Under the pieces are notes generated by a model, which saw only the letters and a list, made by a program, of their open reading frames with translations, had not been told where the DNA came from and made no database searches. Position numbers and translations under genes: made by a program. Below, in pieces: positions 53,701 to 59,700 of a stretch of 64,000 nucleotides of DNA. The stretch's first letter is position 1. The number at the start of each line of letters is the position of its first letter. The stretch spans positions 16,417,092 to 16,481,091 of the forward strand of contig OY740777.1 of NCBI GenBank assembly GCA_963513935.1, read 5' to 3'. The stretch is from Aphrophora alni. Lineage: Eukaryota > Arthropoda > Insecta > Hemiptera > Aphrophoridae.

Positions 53701-56700
53701 CTCCAACTGAACATAAAACTTTTCAGATATAATATTTTGAAACATACTAAAACATAAATTACCAAAATAAAACAATAGAATAAATAGAATAGATTAAAAC
53801 AAAATAAAGTAGAACCTTGATAGCAAGACTATCAAGGGGATTTGGGAAACAGTTTTGTTATCGAGGGACTCTTCTAGTTGAGGTTTGTGCTATCAAGGTT
53901 ATGTTGACTAAAAGTCGTACTATTAAGGTCATTGTTTTTTCTGAAACCCCTTTATAGCAAGTGCATTTTGAATTAATCCTCACTGGCACATTTTGTTTTA
54001 AAAACTACATTTTATTATTATTTTAACAAAGTATGTACTGTAATGAAGGGGAGGAAGCTGGGTTTTCATGTTTAGACCTGAGCGTAAGACATCGTTTCCT
54101 TCAAAACATCCGTTCCGTTGAGTCACTGACTGTGGAAACTAAGCACTGAGAAGGGTGAAGTCGTGCTATAAAGGTTCCGCCGTGTAAAACGTCTTACTAC
54201 TGAGGTTGAACTCTTGCTATAAAGGTTCGGTTTCGCAAAAAGACATGCTACAGAAGATTAGAGCAGTGATCTGTATGGGGACAAAATCTGTGCTATTGAG
54301 GTTTTTAAAATAATAATAGTTGTGCTATAGAGGACATTAACTGTTATGGCAATCCCAGGGGGGATTAGAAAAATGCACTTGTTATCGAGTAAGTCGTGTT
54401 ATTGAGGGTCGTGTTAGCGAGTTTGTACTTTATTAATAACAATTTGCTAAAATATATTGCATGCGTATTACAGCCTAATATATATAGTCACCTAGCCATA
54501 CCTAATAAAACAAATACTTTTGACAATGAGAAATAATAAATAACAACAACTAACTCTTAGGACACGCCATGGCTGACAATACTAACATATACATCGAGTG
54601 ATGATCTATTCACTAACTTGAATAATATAGTCATAACTATTAACTTAGGTATTCGTCACCAGAGCTGGATTTGCGTTTGTATTAAACTAACCAACCCTGT
54701 ATTTCGTAGTTTTATATTTCTTATTTCTTACTAAACTAATGTATTATGGTACTTCAAAACTGTCCTAAGACACCTAATATGATCTCATTTTTTAAAAATA
54801 AGGTAGGTAGTAAACGATTCCAATGATTTTCTTAACTAAGTTTCAGAGCAAGGTAGATTGCATAATTACCATTGGACCATCATGGTACTTTCACAACTAT
54901 ATCATACAATGTAAAACAAAGCAGATCCTCTAAATATAGTGCCCAAAAGTTGGTTTGTTGGACTTTGTAGGAAATGTTAAATTGTATTTTTGATCAAAAG
55001 GTATTATCCAGTAGGGTTAGTTTGTTTAAAACAGTTGTTTTGAACATAATTGTTAATGTCACTACATTTGCCTACACCTTAAAAAACGAAGTAGATGTGT
55101 TCACATTAAAAACCCTCCACTCGCTTCAGTGTCTAGGCCATAGCGGTTCTCAAAGATATGTGAGAGAGCCTCCACTCATTACGCTCGTGTCGGTGACTTG
55201 GCCTTGTGAGATCTTGTAACTAACTATGCAAATATCACAATTTTTGGGAGGTCACCGTTCGAAATTATATTTATAACAATAACGGTTACTTGTCATTGTA
55301 GAGGTGCAGTTGATACCATTACATGGAAATCTGAAACTTTTTATCTAATTTAATGTGTTATTTATTTATGTTAAATAATAACTAAAAACCTGTTTAAAAT
55401 GGCCGCTTCATTTGACATTTTCAATTCGAGTTTCTGAATTTCAATAGGGTTTTATATAGACTGCACACTATAGACTGCTATACCAAATTTAAAGTTCATT
55501 TTTTTGGTCATTATGTTGCTTATGTAAAAACGACAACTACAAACAGACGACATGCCGAAAATCAGATGCATTAAAACATGAAGATGTTAAAAAAAAATTG
55601 TGGCAATTACCAAACTGGCCCCCCATATACTTAATAATAATCAGCAGTTATTTATAAAGTTAAATGGTTAATAAAGAATAAGCAGTTATAAAGAATAGGG
55701 GATAGTTTGTAAACTGATCTTATCGATAAATATTAGATTTTTTATTACAAAAATAAATGTCCTTTGTCACACTACTTTCCTCAAATATCCAGCTCTTTGC
55801 CAATAAGCTTAATACAAAGAAATGTCTTTTTAATGTTTTTGATAGTTTATGAGAGATAGCTTATAAAATTAGGACAAGTAGAAAGGATTTCTTTCTCATC
55901 TACAAATACAGAATAAAATATAAAAATTATTGTAGCTTACCTGTTTCCTATTGATATCCTTATTTAAATATGAACATGTATAGAACCTATGGTAAGGATG
56001 GTAACTCAAGGGATTTGAGAGCAGATTAAGACGTTCCAGAACTGGAAGAAATAATAACGGACTGACTGCGGAGTGGTCAGCAAGCAAGTTGCCAGATACA
56101 TCTAAGAGTGTTAAGTTTTCCATTAAACCTACAGCTGAAAAGAAACGAACAAAAATTAGAATTTTTTGTTGAAACTATGAATTATACAAATTAATTTTGG
56201 AAAAAAAAAAAAATCTATACTTTAACCCTATAATAAAAGATATGAGCCCAGCCACTCCCTTGCGCTTGGTTTTTTACTACTATCTATTTATGTTTATATA
56301 TTTTTATTTTATTTGTCTTATAGAACAGTATATTGTGTAAGATGTCACAAAAAAAAATCAGAAAACAATTAATTATTAACAATTAGGCTAAAAAGAACAA
56401 ACAACATTCAAAACTATTAAAAATGATCATTATAAACAAGGGCGTACCCAGGATCAAAACTAGGGGGGGGGGGCAAGCCATGGTCATTCAATATACAATT
56501 GATTATTAAAATAGATATTTCAAGAATTGTATTAAATTCCAGCAACAAAATGTATAATAAAGATTTATTTTTTTCTTCCAGGGGGGGGGCAGCTGCCCCC
56601 CTGCCCCTCGCTGGGTACGCCCATGATTATAAACCAATTTCAACAAAGCACAAATAACATTAAAATTATTATAACAAACAAAAAATCATAACACATTCAT

Positions 56701-59700
56701 GTCTGTACCACAGAAATACTTCAAGACTACCTAATTTTGGTTGACAAACTCCTACACTGAGTAAAAGGATAAAGTCGTCTTAGGCTAATCTTAAATGTGT
56801 TGTAGTTTTGATGTTTTTTCTGAATCGGGTACCATAATCATGTATGTCCTTATTCAGAGTATGACACTTGTCTTTAATGAACAGTATTACTTCAAAAATG
56901 TACATAATATGAAGTGTCAATACTCCCAACTCCCGAAAAGCATTTCTGCAAGTCCCTAGATTATTAATTTATACTTGTCATAAACCGTAGACTTTTTTTC
57001 AGATCAGAGTCTTTTTCATTTGTTGAACTGATTGATCACCTTATAATATGATTCCTTACTTCAAAGAAGGATGGAAACTTTGTATAAAAGTTATAGTAAT
57101 TTCTAAAAAATTTCAGTACAAAAATCCCAGAGCATGGTTTTTTTTTGCAAATACTGTTTACATGACATTACCAAGTTAATCTGTATCAATAACCAAATCT
57201 AGGAATTTAGCAGAACTCACCTTTCCTATAATATCATCACCTGATATTAACTGTTGGTCTGAGTTCAGCATTTCTTTGATTTAAATTAAATTATAAATAA
57301 TTTGTTTTGTCTAGATTGATAGTTAAATTATTTTCTATGAAGTACTGACATGCAGCATTGACTTCAATAAAAGATTTTTATTCAAGGATTTGAGCATTTT
57401 TTGCTCTATGGTAACAGTTGTCATGTGAATACTAAACCAAATTATCAATACAAACAGATAAACGTAAATAATGTATGTATAAAGAAATAAAACAGGTACT
57501 AAGATTGAGCTCTGTGTGACCCCAAAGTTAATTGGGACTTTATTTAATAGCTTTCCTGGAACTTGTACACACTGAGTCCTGTTGGATAGTCTATCCAAAA
57601 TAGGGTGTTCCCCACTCCAATCCCTTCAAGTTAATGTCAGCATTTATTTAAAAAATGAATTTATGTATCTTAATTTAATATGTATAGATATAAAGAAAGA
57701 AACTTTTATTGCACAGTATATAAACTCCTATATACTCTAGTATTGCATAATTATGTTTTATAAACAAGTGACGGATGTCATCATGATACTTACTCAACTC
57801 CATTATAAAATGCAATACAAGGAGATTCTCTAAATGTAATGCTCAAAAGTTAATAATCTTGGGCATTGTAGAAAATGTTAAATTGTAGACCTATTGGTAA
57901 ATCTCAGGGTCTTATCCAACAGTGTAAATTTATTTAAAACAGAGATTACACAGATTTCTGAACCCGTAATTGTGTGTACTACTAGGAGAAAGAGTCGGGG
58001 GATGAATGAGAAGAAAGGGGTAACTTTGGGTCGATGGAGGCTTCAATAGTAAAATCACTCAAAGTATTAATTTTACAATTTTTGCATAATTGAAAATAAA
58101 AACATTATATTTGTTCTTTTATTATTAGCAAATTACACTGATCTATATAAGATATGTTATTAAAACAGCCAAAACAATTGGAATTTTGATCAAATTTGAC
58201 ATGCTATTGGGCATATTATGGTCGTATCTCGAAACATTAAAAAAATGTTTGTTTAGTCTGGAAATGCCTACTGCAAGGGAAAAACAACAATTTTATTCCT
58301 CAAAATCAGTTTTGTATAAATATCTATATATTATCCTAAGGAGCCAAACAAATTGTACTGATCACCTCGTCTATAAACATGCCGTTCCAAGAGTTATCCT
58401 GTCTTGTTAAAGTAAAAATAAACTTTGGTCATCATCTTAGAAAATTTAAAATCTCAAAATCGACATATTTCATAACTTTAATTTATAGATAAAACTAGGA
58501 CCTAGGCTAAAAAAAAAAAAAAAAAAAAAATTATGGTAATCGAGTAAATTGGAAAACAAAAAATGAATCCAATTAATTATTAAAAGATAAAATTTTAGAA
58601 CATTTTTAGGATTCATAAAATAAAAATTCAACCTTTGACTCTTCTAATTGAAATAATCTCATGTTTTATCAATACAAAACTGGGTACGCTTACATTTATA
58701 TTGATAATTATTTTCCTTATCGATTATGACTGGTTGTTACGAAATCTAGCTATCGCATGAGAGTTGAAATATCAATTTGATTGATTTCAACCTTGTGACA
58801 AAATAAAAATATACTGACAGTAGTCTAATTATTAATTCTGTAAGAGTCTTAAATCAGTTATTATTGTATTCAGGTTATATATGTTTTCATATGACATCAA
58901 AATCTAATTGAATTGATATTACTTGAGGGTTTGGGTCATTAATCTTTAAATTTTAGTCTTTTTAGCGTCAGTAGATAAAATAAAGGACATTTATAGCCTT
59001 ATAATTATTGGACACGATGTCTACCTGTCTATCTCTCTATAAGTTGCAACCAGTCTGCACAGACTAGACGATAAATCCTATATATGTCTAACTTTGCATT
59101 TATATTCTTTGAATTCTGCCACATATAGGAAAAATAAACCTGTAATAAAAAATACCTTGGGGTAATTAATTAAAGGGTAAACTATGGAGTTAATCATTTT
59201 TTTTGGAAATATTGAGTGTGGGGTAACAAATAAAACTGGAAGTTATTCTGATTATAAATATATGTTTCGCTTGACTCTTTTATTTACAAAAATGATACTA
59301 ATAGGCCTACATTAAGAGGCTGTAGTAGGGCAAAATTTATCAAAATTGTTAGAGAGCCAATTTTGAGAAAATCATAATTTTGTGTTTTTTCCTTATGACA
59401 ACTACCCCTAAACATTGAGTTATTAAAAAAATGAAGAAAAAAAGTCATGAGATATTGATATCACATACCAAATTTGATTAAATTTGGTCCACACTTTTGG
59501 TTGTAGAGCACTACATATAGGCTACGACAGATATCATTTCAAAATAAAATTTTTTTAGACCTAAGAGACTTTTAAATGAACATATCCCCAAAAAACTCTA
59601 AATTAATTTTTTTGATCCAACATAAAATTGAGGCATAATCAAGGAGTCCTCATATTATATATAAATCCATGTTTAGATTCTATAAACCAACATACCTGCT

